A stretch of DNA of 64,000 bases from AWTP1-13 sp033764875 (GTDB taxonomy: Bacteria; Pseudomonadota; Alphaproteobacteria; Rhizobiales; Hyphomicrobiaceae): NCBI GenBank assembly GCA_033764875.1, contig JANRIO010000112.1, forward strand, positions 6,622-70,621, given 5' to 3'. Of the stretch, positions 24,016 to 32,251 are shown in pieces. Position 1 is the stretch's first letter; every line of letters starts with the position of its first letter. The position numbers were made by a program, and so were the translations under genes. The notes under the pieces are model-generated. The model searched no databases, was not told where the DNA came from, and saw only the letters and a list, made by a program, of their open reading frames with translations.

Positions 24016-24999
24016 TCAGTTGGCGATGATCACGTCCGCCTTGAACAGCGCCTCCCGCTGCTCGCAGCCCGAGAAGGCCGAGCCTTCCTCGAACCAGCTT
24101 CGCGGTGCCGGCTGGCCCCACAGGGTCTGCCGGCGCGGGTCGCGCAGGGACCAGCGGATCGGCTCGTGGTCGTGGTCCATGGTCTGGTAGTCGGACGTGT
24201 AGATCTCGATGCGGTGGCCGTCGGGATCGCGGATGTAGAGGAAGAAGGCATTCGAGATGCCGTGCCGGCCGGGCCCGCGCTCGAGGTTCGGCAGGTAGCC
24301 CGTCGTGGCCATCACGTCGCACAGGTGGATGATGTTGAGCGCCGTCGGCGCCCAGTAGGCGAGATGGTGCAGGCGGGGCCCGGGCCCGTTGGTGAAGGCG
24401 AGGTCGTGCACGTTGCCCTTGCGGTGCATCCAGCCCGCCGCGATGCGCCCGCCCGGGCCATCCTCCTCCGCGTACTCGGTGAGGCGGAAGCCGAGGCCAG
24501 CGTAGAACTCGAGCGCCCCCTGCACGTCGGGCGCGAAGATGTTGAAATGGTCGAGCCGCATCGGCTGCACGCCGCGGTAGTTGCCGTACTTCTGCAGCAG
24601 CAGCTCGGCGCCCTCGATCTTCGCGGTGAGCTCGACCGGAAGGCCCCAGGGATCGTGGGCGAGCAGCGTGCGGCCCTGGTGCGGGCGCTCGACGAAGCCG
24701 GCGCGCAGGCCGCGGCCCTTGAAGTAGTCCAGCGCCTTGTCGAGGTCCTGCTCCTCGCCGACCTTGAAGCCGAGGTAGTGCGCCTCGGCCTTCGCTCCCT
24801 TGCGCAACACCAGGGAGTGGTGCTGGCGCTCCTCGAGGCCGCGCAGGTAGAGGGTGTCCGCCGTGGCTTCGCTGACGATGAGGCCGAAGATTGTCTCGTA
24901 GAAGGCGCGCGAGCGCTCGAGGTCCGTGACCGTGAGGCCGACGTGGCTGCAGCGCACGATGTTAAATGGCGGATTGAAGATGTGCTTGGGTGCCGGCAT
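24016..24999 (-). CDS. hpaD: Homoprotocatechuate 2,3-dioxygenase (type I extradiol)
   Basis: A 327-residue two-domain vicinal-oxygen-chelate dioxygenase. It opens the ring of 3,4-dihydroxyphenylacetate to 5-carboxymethyl-2-hydroxymuconate semialdehyde. The likely metal ligands are visible: His in RLDHFNIF, His in LHHLAYW and Glu in HRIEIYTSDY; the C-terminal WGQPAPRSWFEEGS is typical of this subgroup. It is the last gene of a leftward hpaR-hpaE-hpaD run. The usual downstream hydratase, aldolase and hydroxylase genes are not here. Assignment to homoprotocatechuate rests on family resemblance and the hpaE and hpaR neighbours. Confidence 0.87.
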   Translation of the reverse strand: MPAPKHIFNPPFNIVRCSHVGLTVTDLERSRAFYETIFGLIVSEATADTLYLRGLEERQHHSLVLRKGAKAEAHYLGFKVGEEQDLDKALDYFKGRGLRAGFVERPHQGRTLLAHDPWGLPVELTAKIEGAELLLQKYGNYRGVQPMRLDHFNIFAPDVQGALEFYAGLGFRLTEYAEEDGPGGRIAAGWMHRKGNVHDLAFTNGPGPRLHHLAYWAPTALNIIHLCDVMATTGYLPNLERGPGRHGISNAFFLYIRDPDGHRIEIYTSDYQTMDHDHEPIRWSLRDPRRQTLWGQPAPRSWFEEGSAFSGCEQREALFKADVIIAN

Positions 25000-25061
25000 G
25001 GGCTTTCTTCCCCTGAAAGTGTTGGCCCTGTGGGATGGCCCTGGGTTGGGCTGCTCGCGCC

Positions 25062-26582
25062 TCAGCCGAGGCGTGGGATCTTGTGCGTCCCCTTGGCCAG
25101 GCTGACGAGCTTGGTCTCCATGTAGAAGTCGAACGAGTAGTCGCCGCCGTCGCGGCCGATGCCGGACGCCTTGACGCCTCCGAACGGCGTCGGCAAGTGC
25201 CGCACGTTCTCGGAGTTTATCCAGATCATCCCAGCCTCGAGACCGTCGGCCATGCGCAGCGCCCGCGAGCCGTCGTTGGTCCAGATGTAGCCGGTGAGGC
25301 CGTAGCGCACGGCGTTGGCGATCTCGAGCGCCTGGGCTTCTCCCGTGAAGGGGATCACGGTCAGCACGGGGCCGAAGATCTCCTCCTGCGCGATGCGCAT
25401 GGCGTTTGTCGCGCCCGTGAACAGCGTCGGCTTCACGTACCAGCCGCCGCCGGGTCCCTCGTGCGCGGCCCCGCCCGCCGCGATCCTGGCGCCGTCCGTC
25501 CTCGCCACGTCGAAGTAGGAGCACACCTTGCCCCAGTGCCGCTCGTGGATCAGCGGGCCGACCTCGGTCGCGGGATCGAGCGGGTGGCCGACCTTGAGTC
25601 GTCCCACGCGCTCGGCGATGCGAGCCGAGAGCTCGTCCGCGATGGACGCCTCCACCAGCAGGCGCGAGGACGACGTGCAGCGCTCGCCGTTGAGCGAGTA
25701 GATCATGAACACGGCGGCATCAAGCGCCCGGTCGAGGTCGGCGTCGGCGAACACGATCACCGGGTTCTTGCCGCCGAGCTCGAAGTGCACGCGCTTCAGG
25801 GTGTCGGCGCCTTGCCGCATGATGGCCGAGCCGGTGGCGCTTTCGCCGACGAAGCCGATAGCCTTGATGTCGGGGTGCTCGGTCAGCGCGCGCCCCGCCT
25901 CCTCGCCCATCCCGTGCACGGTGTTGAGCACGCCCTCGGGCAGCCCGGCCTCGAGGCACAGCCGCACCAGCAGGTCTGCCGTCACCGGCGACCACTCGGC
26001 CGGCTTGTGCACCACCGTGCAGCCCGCCGCCAGCGCCGGGGCGATCTTCCACGTGGAGAGCATGAAGGGCGTGTTCCACGGCGTGATCACGCCGACAGGG
26101 CCGATCGGCACCCGCGTGGTGATGTTCCAGTGCTCGGGCGTGGGCAGGTTGAGGCCGTCGCGGGCCGCCGGCGCCCGGTCGGCGAAGAAGCGGAAGTTCT
26201 CCGCCCCGCGCAGGGCCGCCTTGGCCATGAACCGGTAGGGCTGGCCCGTATCCCAGCTCTCCAGGACGGCGATCTCCTCGGCATGCTTCTCGATGGTGTC
26301 GGCGATCCTGTGCAGCAGCGCCCGGCGCTTGTCGGGGTCGACGGCGGCCCAGGCCTTGAAGGCGGCCTTGGCGGCCCGCGCAGCCTTGTCGATGTCGGCG
26401 GCGGTGCCCTTGGCGACGCGGGCGATCACCGACTTGTCGGTCGGCGAGGTGGTCTCGAAGGTGGCCGCCGGCTCCGGCCGCTCGCCGCCGATGACGTGGC
26501 GGATCGGCTCGGCGCGCAGCTTGGCGAGCAGCGGCTCCAGCCGGTCGAGATTGGATTGCATCGTCGCGTCGGTCTTGGCCAT
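25062..26582 (-). CDS. hpaE: 5-carboxymethyl-2-hydroxymuconate semialdehyde dehydrogenase
   Basis: A 506-residue NAD-dependent aldehyde dehydrogenase. Visible features: GPVGVITPWNTPFML coenzyme segment, the catalytic Glu in FELGGKNP, the nucleophile Cys in LNGERCTSSSR and EEIFGPVLTV. Length and overall pattern fit HpaE, which oxidises the ring-cleavage semialdehyde made by HpaD to the dicarboxylate. It lies 62 bp before hpaD and 14 bp after hpaR, one operon. Another aldehyde substrate is possible from sequence alone; context favours HpaE. Confidence 0.87.
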   Translation of the reverse strand: MAKTDATMQSNLDRLEPLLAKLRAEPIRHVIGGERPEPAATFETTSPTDKSVIARVAKGTAADIDKAARAAKAAFKAWAAVDPDKRRALLHRIADTIEKHAEEIAVLESWDTGQPYRFMAKAALRGAENFRFFADRAPAARDGLNLPTPEHWNITTRVPIGPVGVITPWNTPFMLSTWKIAPALAAGCTVVHKPAEWSPVTADLLVRLCLEAGLPEGVLNTVHGMGEEAGRALTEHPDIKAIGFVGESATGSAIMRQGADTLKRVHFELGGKNPVIVFADADLDRALDAAVFMIYSLNGERCTSSSRLLVEASIADELSARIAERVGRLKVGHPLDPATEVGPLIHERHWGKVCSYFDVARTDGARIAAGGAAHEGPGGGWYVKPTLFTGATNAMRIAQEEIFGPVLTVIPFTGEAQALEIANAVRYGLTGYIWTNDGSRALRMADGLEAGMIWINSENVRHLPTPFGGVKASGIGRDGGDYSFDFYMETKLVSLAKGTHKIPRLG

Positions 26583-26596
26583 GTGCGTCTCTCCCG

Positions 26597-27067
26597 TCAA
26601 ACTTTTGCGAGCTTGCTGCCGGTCTTGCCGTCCGGCGTCGCGCCGGCCTCCAGCGCCGCGATCAGGCGCTCCAGGTCGGCGATGATGTCGGGGCAGCCTG
26701 CGGCTTCCAGCGCCACCTCGATGTCGCGGTAGATCGCCTCGGAGCGTTTCGCCATCGCCTCGAACTGGACGCGGCCCTCGCGCGTCAGGCTGACGAGGCT
26801 CGTGCGCCGGTCGCCGTCGGCCCGCCTGCGGGCGACGAGGCCGCGCTGCTCCAGCTCCGGCAGGATCCGCGACAGCGACGGGCCGAGCAGGCAGATGGCG
26901 CCAGCCAGCGCCCCCACCTCGCTCTCGCCGACCTCGGCCAGCGCCCGCAGCACGCGCCACTGCTGCTCGGTGAGGTCGTGGGCGTTGAGGTGCGGCCGGA
27001 ACCGCTCCATCACCGCCTCCCGCGCCTGCAGCAGCCGCAGCGGCAGGGATTTGCGCAAAGGCCGCAT
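26597..27067 (-). CDS. hpaR: HpaR-type MarR regulator of homoprotocatechuate degradation
   Basis: A 156-residue MarR-family repressor: helices ahead of a winged HTH (EVGALAGAICLLGPSLSRIL), wing RRADGDRRTSLVSLT and C-terminal dimer helices. The opening RKSLPLRLLQAREAVMERFRP resembles HpaR proteins. ATG 27067 starts at this conserved region; the open frame continues upstream without homology. It is the first gene of hpaR-hpaE-hpaD and a perfect 12-bp palindrome lies 90 bp upstream (27158-27169), a likely autoregulatory operator. Confidence 0.85.
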   Translation of the reverse strand: MRPLRKSLPLRLLQAREAVMERFRPHLNAHDLTEQQWRVLRALAEVGESEVGALAGAICLLGPSLSRILPELEQRGLVARRRADGDRRTSLVSLTREGRVQFEAMAKRSEAIYRDIEVALEAAGCPDIIADLERLIAALEAGATPDGKTGSKLAKV

Positions 27068-27412
27068 GCCGATCGATGTCTCCTCCCGAGCAGGTCGTGC
27101 CCCGGGTCGCCGCGGATCTTGCGCCGCGCCCGCGACCCGGGTCGCTTTCGGCATCATTTAACATGTTAAGCAATCGCTCGCAAGCCTTGGGGTCAGGGTC
27201 TCGGGGCTGGGAGGGACGGGCGCGTCCTGGCGTCCTTTGTCGTCGCGGCGGGCCGCTTGGTGTAAGATTCGCTCACAGCTTTTGATGCCGGAGGCTTGCC
27301 AGTCGGCAGGGCACGGCTTGCGGCTGGCGGGCCCTCCGGCGCACAGTTGCCGCGGGCCGGCCCGGTGTATGGGCGAGGCTCGGCGAGACATCGCCGGCAC
27401 AGGGGGCAAGGC
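27068..27412. other. Divergent intergenic region between hpaR and glmM
   Basis: This 345-bp gap contains the 27158-27169 palindrome near hpaR. No small gene or RNA was recognised in the remainder, which must carry the glmM promoter. Confidence 0.5.
27158..27169. promoter_or_regulatory. Perfect 12-bp palindrome, candidate HpaR operator
   Basis: TTAACATGTTAA is a perfect palindrome in an otherwise very GC-rich stretch, 90 bp upstream of hpaR. Its length and AT-rich symmetry fit a MarR-family operator. Confidence 0.55.
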
Positions 27413-28765
27413 ATGGCACGCACATACTTCGGCACGGACGGCATCCGGGGGCTGGCCAACACGCCGCCCATGACGTCCGAGGTCGCCCTCAAGGTCGGCA
27501 TGGCCGCCGGCCGGCTGTTCTCCAACGGCGCCCGCCGCCACCGCGTCGTCATCGGCAAGGACACGCGGCTGTCCGGCTACATGATCGAGAGCGCGCTGAT
27601 GTCGGGCTTCACCGCCGTCGGCATGGACGTGTTCCTGCTCGGTCCCATGCCGACGCCGGCCGTCGCCATGCTCACGCGCTCGCTGCGCGCCGACCTCGGC
27701 GTCATGATCTCGGCCTCACACAACCCCTACAACGACAACGGCATCAAGTTCTTCGATCCCGACGGCTACAAGCTCTCCGACGAGATGGAGCACCAGATCG
27801 AGGAGCTGATGGAGAGGCCGAGCTCGGAGCTTCTGGTCAAGGCCGACCGCATCGGCCGCGCCAAGCGCGTCGAGAGCGCGCAGGAGCGCTACATCGAGTT
27901 CGCCAAGCGCACGCTGCCCAAGAACATCCGCCTCAACGATCTGCGCGTCGTCATCGACTGCGCCAACGGCGCCGGCTACCAGGTGGCGCCCAACGCGCTG
28001 TGGGAGCTGGGCGCCGAGGTGATCAAGATCGGCGTCGAGCCGGACGGGCGCAACATCAACCTCAAGTGCGGCTCCACGGCGCCGGAAGCGCTGTGCGAGA
28101 AGGTGCGCGAGCTGCGCGCCGACATCGGCATTGCCCTCGACGGCGACGCCGACCGCGTCGTCATCGTCGACGAGAAGGGTTGCATCGTCGACGGCGACCA
28201 GATCATGGCCGTGATCGCCGAGAGCTGGCACCGCCGCGGCAAGCTGGCCGCCGGCGGCATCGTCGCCACCGTGATGTCGAACCTGGGGCTGGAGCACTAC
28301 CTGAAGGAGCTGGGTCTCTCGCTCGCCCGCACCGCGGTCGGCGACCGCTACGTCGTCGACCACATGCGCAAGCACGGCTACAACGTCGGCGGCGAGCAGT
28401 CGGGCCACATCGTGCTGTCGGATTTCACCACCACCGGCGACGGCCTCGTCTCGGCGCTGCAGGTGCTGTCCGTGGTGATCGGCACCGGCAAGCCGGTGAG
28501 CGAGGTGTGCAAGCGCTTCGATCCCCTGCCGCAGCTGCTGCGCAACGTCACCTACAAGGACGGCAAGCCGCTGGAGCAGGACGCCGTGCGCGTCGCCATC
28601 GACCACGGCCGCCAGCGGCTGGGCTCCCGCGGCCGCCTCGTCATCCGGCCGTCGGGCACCGAGCCCGTCATCCGCGTCATGGCCGAGGGCGAGGACGAGC
28701 ACCTCGTGCACGAGGTCGTCGGCGATATCGTCGAGGCGGTGCAGCGGGCGACGCAGGCGGCCTGA
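27413..28765 (+). CDS. glmM: Phosphoglucosamine mutase
   Basis: A 450-residue alpha-D-phosphohexomutase that converts glucosamine-6-phosphate to glucosamine-1-phosphate for peptidoglycan and lipopolysaccharide precursors. It shows the N-terminal RTYFGTDGIRG, the active-site phosphoserine loop ISASHNPYNDNGIKFF, the metal loop DGDADR, the sugar-binding GGEQSGH and the phosphate-binding RPSGTEPVIRVM. ATG 27413 is the standard GlmM start; a GGGG stretch lies about 8 bases upstream. In many alphaproteobacteria glmM lies next to ftsH or folP, which is not the case downstream here. Confidence 0.96.
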   Translation: MARTYFGTDGIRGLANTPPMTSEVALKVGMAAGRLFSNGARRHRVVIGKDTRLSGYMIESALMSGFTAVGMDVFLLGPMPTPAVAMLTRSLRADLGVMISASHNPYNDNGIKFFDPDGYKLSDEMEHQIEELMERPSSELLVKADRIGRAKRVESAQERYIEFAKRTLPKNIRLNDLRVVIDCANGAGYQVAPNALWELGAEVIKIGVEPDGRNINLKCGSTAPEALCEKVRELRADIGIALDGDADRVVIVDEKGCIVDGDQIMAVIAESWHRRGKLAAGGIVATVMSNLGLEHYLKELGLSLARTAVGDRYVVDHMRKHGYNVGGEQSGHIVLSDFTTTGDGLVSALQVLSVVIGTGKPVSEVCKRFDPLPQLLRNVTYKDGKPLEQDAVRVAIDHGRQRLGSRGRLVIRPSGTEPVIRVMAEGEDEHLVHEVVGDIVEAVQRATQAA

Positions 28766-28895
28766 GCCTCGGCCGCGCGGGTGGCGAACGCGCCCCGACC
28801 CGGCCAAGCCCGAGCCTCGCGACAAATTTAGGCGCGCCTCGCGCAGGACCCCGCTATTCTCCTTCCTGACGTAGATCAGAACCAAGGAGACGACG

Positions 28896-29324
28896 ATGGC
28901 GATCAAGCGCACCGCGAGCGCGGAGTGGCAGGGCACCGGCAAGGAGGGCAAGGGCACGCTGACGACCCAGAGCGGCGTCATGGAGGCAACGCCCTACGGT
29001 TTCAATACGCGCTTCGGCGACGTCAAGGGGACCAACCCGGAGGAGCTGATCGCGGCCGCCCACGCCGGCTGCTTCTCGATGGCGCTGGCCTTCGCGCTGA
29101 CCGCCGCCGGCTTCACGCCGGCCAAGATCGCCACGACGGCCGCCGTGTCGCTGGAGCAGGACAACCCCGGCTTCAAGGTCACGCGCTCGGACCTCAAGCT
29201 GGAGGCCAGCGTGCCCGGCATCTCGCCGGACAAGTTCAAGGAGATCGCGGAGGGCGCCAAGGCGGGCTGCCCGATCTCCAAGGTGCTTAACGCCGACATC
29301 ACGCTCGAGTGGAAGCTCGTCTGA
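28896..29324 (+). CDS. OsmC-family organic hydroperoxide reductase
   Basis: A 142-residue OsmC/Ohr-fold protein with the two redox cysteines expected for thiol-dependent peroxide reduction: AHAGCFSMAL (about residue 55) and KAGCPISKVLN (about 129). The N-terminal WQGTGKEGKG and TRFGDVKGTNPEELIAAA are typical of OsmC rather than Ohr. It acts in the cytoplasm as a homodimer. An AAGGAG site lies about 8 bases before ATG 28896, and a strong terminator follows (29347-29391). Confidence 0.92.
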   Translation: MAIKRTASAEWQGTGKEGKGTLTTQSGVMEATPYGFNTRFGDVKGTNPEELIAAAHAGCFSMALAFALTAAGFTPAKIATTAAVSLEQDNPGFKVTRSDLKLEASVPGISPDKFKEIAEGAKAGCPISKVLNADITLEWKLV

Positions 29325-29346
29325 GCCCCTTGGGGGCTGCCTGAGC

Positions 29347-29391
29347 CACGCGGCGGGCGGCCTCCGGGCCGGCCCGCCGCGTGCGGGCTTT
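29347..29391 (+). terminator. Intrinsic terminator after the osmC-like gene
   Basis: A perfect 12-bp stem (CACGCGGCGGGC at 29347-29358 with 29372-29383) around a 13-nt loop is followed a few bases later by a four-T tract. It isolates the osmC-like gene from def. Confidence 0.75.
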
Positions 29392-29445
29392 TGGCCGTGG
29401 GCGCCGTCGATTGACCTCTCCGGCGCGAGCACTTATTTGAGCGCC

Positions 29446-29988
29446 ATGGCGAAGCTCGACATCATCACCCTCCCCGACCCCAAGCTGCGGCAGGCCAGCG
29501 CCCCGATCGAGCGCGTGGACGACGCGTTGCGCAAGCTGGCCGACGACATGCTGGAGACCATGTACGCGGCCCCCGGTGTCGGCCTCGCCGCCGTCCAGGT
29601 CGGCATTCTGAGGCGCCTGATCGTGCTCGACACGGCCAAGGACGACGCTCCGCCGCAGCCGCTGGTCATGATCAACCCTCAGATCCTGAAGCTCGGCAGC
29701 GAGATGCGCGAGTACGAGGAGGGCTGCCTCTCGATCCCCGACGTGCGCGTCGACATCGAGCGCCCGAGCGAGATCGTGGTCGGCTACATCGACAAGGACG
29801 GCAAGCCGCAGGAGCTGAAGGCCGAGGGGCTGCTCGCCACCGCCATCCAGCACGAGGTCGACCACCTGAACGGACGGCTGATCATCGACTTCCTGTCCCG
29901 CCTCAAGCGCGACATGGTGGTGAAGCGGTTCCGGAAGCAGGCGCGGTCCGACACCCAGCCCGATACCAAGGGCGGCGCGGAGGCCTGA
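29446..29988 (+). CDS. def: Peptide deformylase
   Basis: A 180-residue iron/zinc metalloenzyme removing the formyl group from new polypeptides. All three family motifs are present: GVGLAAVQVG, EGCLSIPD (Cys ligand) and QHEVDHLNG (His ligands and catalytic Glu). ATG 29446 starts the usual MAKLDIITLPDPKLR sequence. No Shine-Dalgarno is evident; a TTGACC/TTATTT promoter-like pair at 29411-29438 would put the transcript start almost at this ATG, so leaderless translation is possible. fmt, which normally follows def, is 13.9 kb away beyond the arsenic genes. Confidence 0.96.
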   Translation: MAKLDIITLPDPKLRQASAPIERVDDALRKLADDMLETMYAAPGVGLAAVQVGILRRLIVLDTAKDDAPPQPLVMINPQILKLGSEMREYEEGCLSIPDVRVDIERPSEIVVGYIDKDGKPQELKAEGLLATAIQHEVDHLNGRLIIDFLSRLKRDMVVKRFRKQARSDTQPDTKGGAEA

Positions 29989-30015
29989 GCGTCCGGGCAT
30001 CTCCGCGATGCTCCG

Positions 30016-30531
30016 TCACGAGCGGCCTTGGTCTTGGGGCTCCATGTCCGCAATCGCAGTCAGGCGTTCGCCGATGCTCGGACTGTCGAATGCCTCGGCA
30101 GGCAAGGCGGCCAACCGGCCCACGCGCCGGGTCAGAGCATCGTACGTGCGCTCGAATGCGGCCGCCCCGCCGTCCTGCTGCGCCTCTTTCGTGTCGGGAT
30201 CGGGCATGCCCCAGTGCACCTTGACTGGGCCTCCGGGAAAGTACGGACAGGCCTCGCCAGCGGCCTCGTCGCAAACCGTGATCACGATGTCGATGGCGGG
30301 CGCGCCGGGTCTGGTGAACTCATCCCAGGACTTCGACCTGAGGCCGCGCGCGTCATGGCCATGGGCGAGGAGCACCGCCAGCGCCATCGGATGTGGCCTC
30401 GCCTTCGGCGCGCTGCCCGCCGAGTAGGCGCAGAAGCGCCCCGCGCACGCGCGATTGATGATGGCTTCCGCCATGATCGACCGAGCCGAGTTGCCTTGGC
30501 AGAGCACCAGGATGTTGCGTACGCGCGCCAT
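30016..30531 (-). CDS. arsC: Arsenate reductase, low-molecular-weight phosphatase type
   Basis: A 171-residue protein with the LMW tyrosine-phosphatase-like P-loop Cys11-x5-Arg (LCQGNSARS) and two further Cys in TVCDEAAGEAC, the arrangement of thioredoxin/glutaredoxin-coupled ArsC enzymes. It reduces arsenate to arsenite in the cytoplasm for export. It is the last gene of the leftward phnD-phnC-phnE-phnE-arsC run, 63 bp behind phnE. Its end converges on def (27-bp gap), which marks the left edge of the arsenic block. A protein tyrosine phosphatase is the alternative; context favours ArsC. Confidence 0.88.
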   Translation of the reverse strand: MARVRNILVLCQGNSARSIMAEAIINRACAGRFCAYSAGSAPKARPHPMALAVLLAHGHDARGLRSKSWDEFTRPGAPAIDIVITVCDEAAGEACPYFPGGPVKVHWGMPDPDTKEAQQDGGAAAFERTYDALTRRVGRLAALPAEAFDSPSIGERLTAIADMEPQDQGRS

Positions 30532-30594
30532 GACAGTCTCCCCTGGATGACGGTAGGCCGCGCGGGCGTCTCGACGGGCCTTTGTCGGTTCGTG

Positions 30595-31416
30595 TCAGAT
30601 GATGCCTTTGCGCACCCTCGCGGTAACCCATTCGCTGATGACGACGGTCGCCAGGATGATGAGCAGGATGACGGACACCTGCGGCCAGGCAAGCGTGTTC
30701 AGCGAGGCCTCCAATGCAAGGCCGAGCCCGCCGGCCCCGACGAGGCCGAGAACGGTAGACTCGCGGATATTGATGTCCCATCGGAACACCGAGATGGTGG
30801 CGAAGGCAGGCAGGATCTGCGGAACGATGCCGTAGGCGATCACCTGGGCCTTTGACGCGCCCGTCGCCCGTATGGCCTCCACCTGCCGCTCGTCGATCTC
30901 CTCGATGGCCTCGTAGAGCAGCTTCCCGATGAAGCCGATCGAGCGGAGCGCGATGGCAATGATGCCCGCGAGCACGCCGGGGCCGAGCACGGCGACGAGC
31001 AGGAGACCCCAGATCAGGGCGTTGACCGAGCGGGAGGCCACGATGATCAGGAGCGCAAGCGGCCTGAGCAGCAGCGCGCTCGGCGTCGTGTTGCGGGCGG
31101 CGACGAATGCCAGCGGCGTTGCGATGAGGATCGCGATGGCCGTACCCAGCGTGGCGATGTTGATCGTGTCCCAGAGCGGCCGCCATAGGCTGCTGGCGTA
31201 GCTCCAGCGCGGCGGCAGCATGCGGCCGAACAGATCTGCCGCCTGCCGTGGCGCGTCCTCGACGAACGCCCAGATCGTGCCGGCGGTCATCACGCGCCAG
31301 CAGAACACCGTCAGCGCCACGAGCCCAAGCCACGCGAGCCATTCCACCAGCCGCTGGCGGCTGGACTTCAGCTCCCAACCGGTCACCCGGCCCGCGGATG
31401 AATGCATCACGGGCAT
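30595..31416 (-). CDS. phnE: Phosphonate/phosphite-type ABC transporter permease (PhnE-like)
   Basis: A 273-residue inner-membrane permease with about six helices and the EAA-type loop EIDERQVEAIRATGASKAQVI that contacts the ATPase, and the family segment INIRESTVLGLVGAGGLG. It is the second of two consecutive PhnE-like genes, probably forming a heterodimeric channel. I chose ATG 31416, with GAGG about 10 bases upstream; the frame also allows a TTG at 31425 overlapping the previous gene by 8 bp. In an arsenic island the imported ligand may be phosphate, phosphite or an arsenic oxyanion. Confidence 0.87.
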   Translation of the reverse strand: MPVMHSSAGRVTGWELKSSRQRLVEWLAWLGLVALTVFCWRVMTAGTIWAFVEDAPRQAADLFGRMLPPRWSYASSLWRPLWDTINIATLGTAIAILIATPLAFVAARNTTPSALLLRPLALLIIVASRSVNALIWGLLLVAVLGPGVLAGIIAIALRSIGFIGKLLYEAIEEIDERQVEAIRATGASKAQVIAYGIVPQILPAFATISVFRWDINIRESTVLGLVGAGGLGLALEASLNTLAWPQVSVILLIILATVVISEWVTARVRKGII

Positions 31417-31417
31417 G

Positions 31418-32251
31418 TCAGGCAAACCTCTTGCGGATCCAGCCCGAGGCGTACTCGCAGGCGAGCACGATTGCGATGATGATGAGCAGGATGGCGGCCG
31501 CGTTGTCGAACTCGTAGCGGTCGAGCGCCGTGTTGAGCGTCGCGCCGATGCCGCCCGCGCCGACGATGCCGATCACCGAGGACTCGCGGAAGTTGATGTC
31601 GACCTTGTAGGCGGTGAGCCCGACGAGGCGCGGAATGACCTGGCTCGCGACCGCATAGTCGATCACCTGCCAGAAGCCGGCCCCCGTTGCGCGAATGGCC
31701 TCCACCTGGCCCGGCGCGATCTCCTCGATGTCGTCGGCGAGCAGCTTCGAGAGGAAGCCGATCGTGGAGACCGTGAGCGTGAGAAAGCCCGCGAACGGGC
31801 CAAACCCGAACATGGCGACGAAGAAGATCGCCACGATGATGTCTTGGAGGGCGCGAGAGATCGCGATCACGCTCCGGCAACAGCCGTAGAGCCACCAAGG
31901 TGCGATGTTGCGGGCTGCACCGAGACCGAACGGAACGGCGAGGATCACGCCGGCGACGGTCGCCGTCACCGTCATGGTGAGGCTCTCGATCATGCCCTGC
32001 TGGATGTCGCTCCAGCGGGCCGAGAAATTCGGCGACAGAAAGCCCTCAAACAGCCGGCCCGCTCTCACGACGCCTTCCGCGACCCGCGCCCAGTTCACGT
32101 CGATGGAGTTGAACGCGAGGTAGAGATAGGTGCCGACGGCAAGGGCCAGCAGCCATCGCGCCCAAGTCGGCGCGATGAGGCGCGGCGGCGACCACGTTCG
32201 CCGGAGCGCCAACGCCGTGTCCGCTCCCGTCCGGATTGCGCCCTGCGTCAT
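31418..32251 (-). CDS. phnE: Phosphonate/phosphite-type ABC transporter permease (PhnE-like)
   Basis: A 277-residue permease similar in layout to its downstream neighbour: an N-terminal helix, a long periplasmic segment, then five helices with the ATPase-contacting loop EIAPGQVEAIRATGAGFWQVI and the segment VDINFRESSVIGIVGAGGIG. Its ATG overlaps the phnC stop by 4 bp (ATGA), implying translational coupling. Together with PhnC and PhnD it makes a complete importer. Confidence 0.87.
   Translation of the reverse strand: MTQGAIRTGADTALALRRTWSPPRLIAPTWARWLLALAVGTYLYLAFNSIDVNWARVAEGVVRAGRLFEGFLSPNFSARWSDIQQGMIESLTMTVTATVAGVILAVPFGLGAARNIAPWWLYGCCRSVIAISRALQDIIVAIFFVAMFGFGPFAGFLTLTVSTIGFLSKLLADDIEEIAPGQVEAIRATGAGFWQVIDYAVASQVIPRLVGLTAYKVDINFRESSVIGIVGAGGIGATLNTALDRYEFDNAAAILLIIIAIVLACEYASGWIRKRFA

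Noticed and set aside
29411..29446. Firm leaderless promoter for def
   Set aside because: The TTGACC/TTATTT pair is weak with 16-bp spacing; noted under def but not strong enough for a separate feature.
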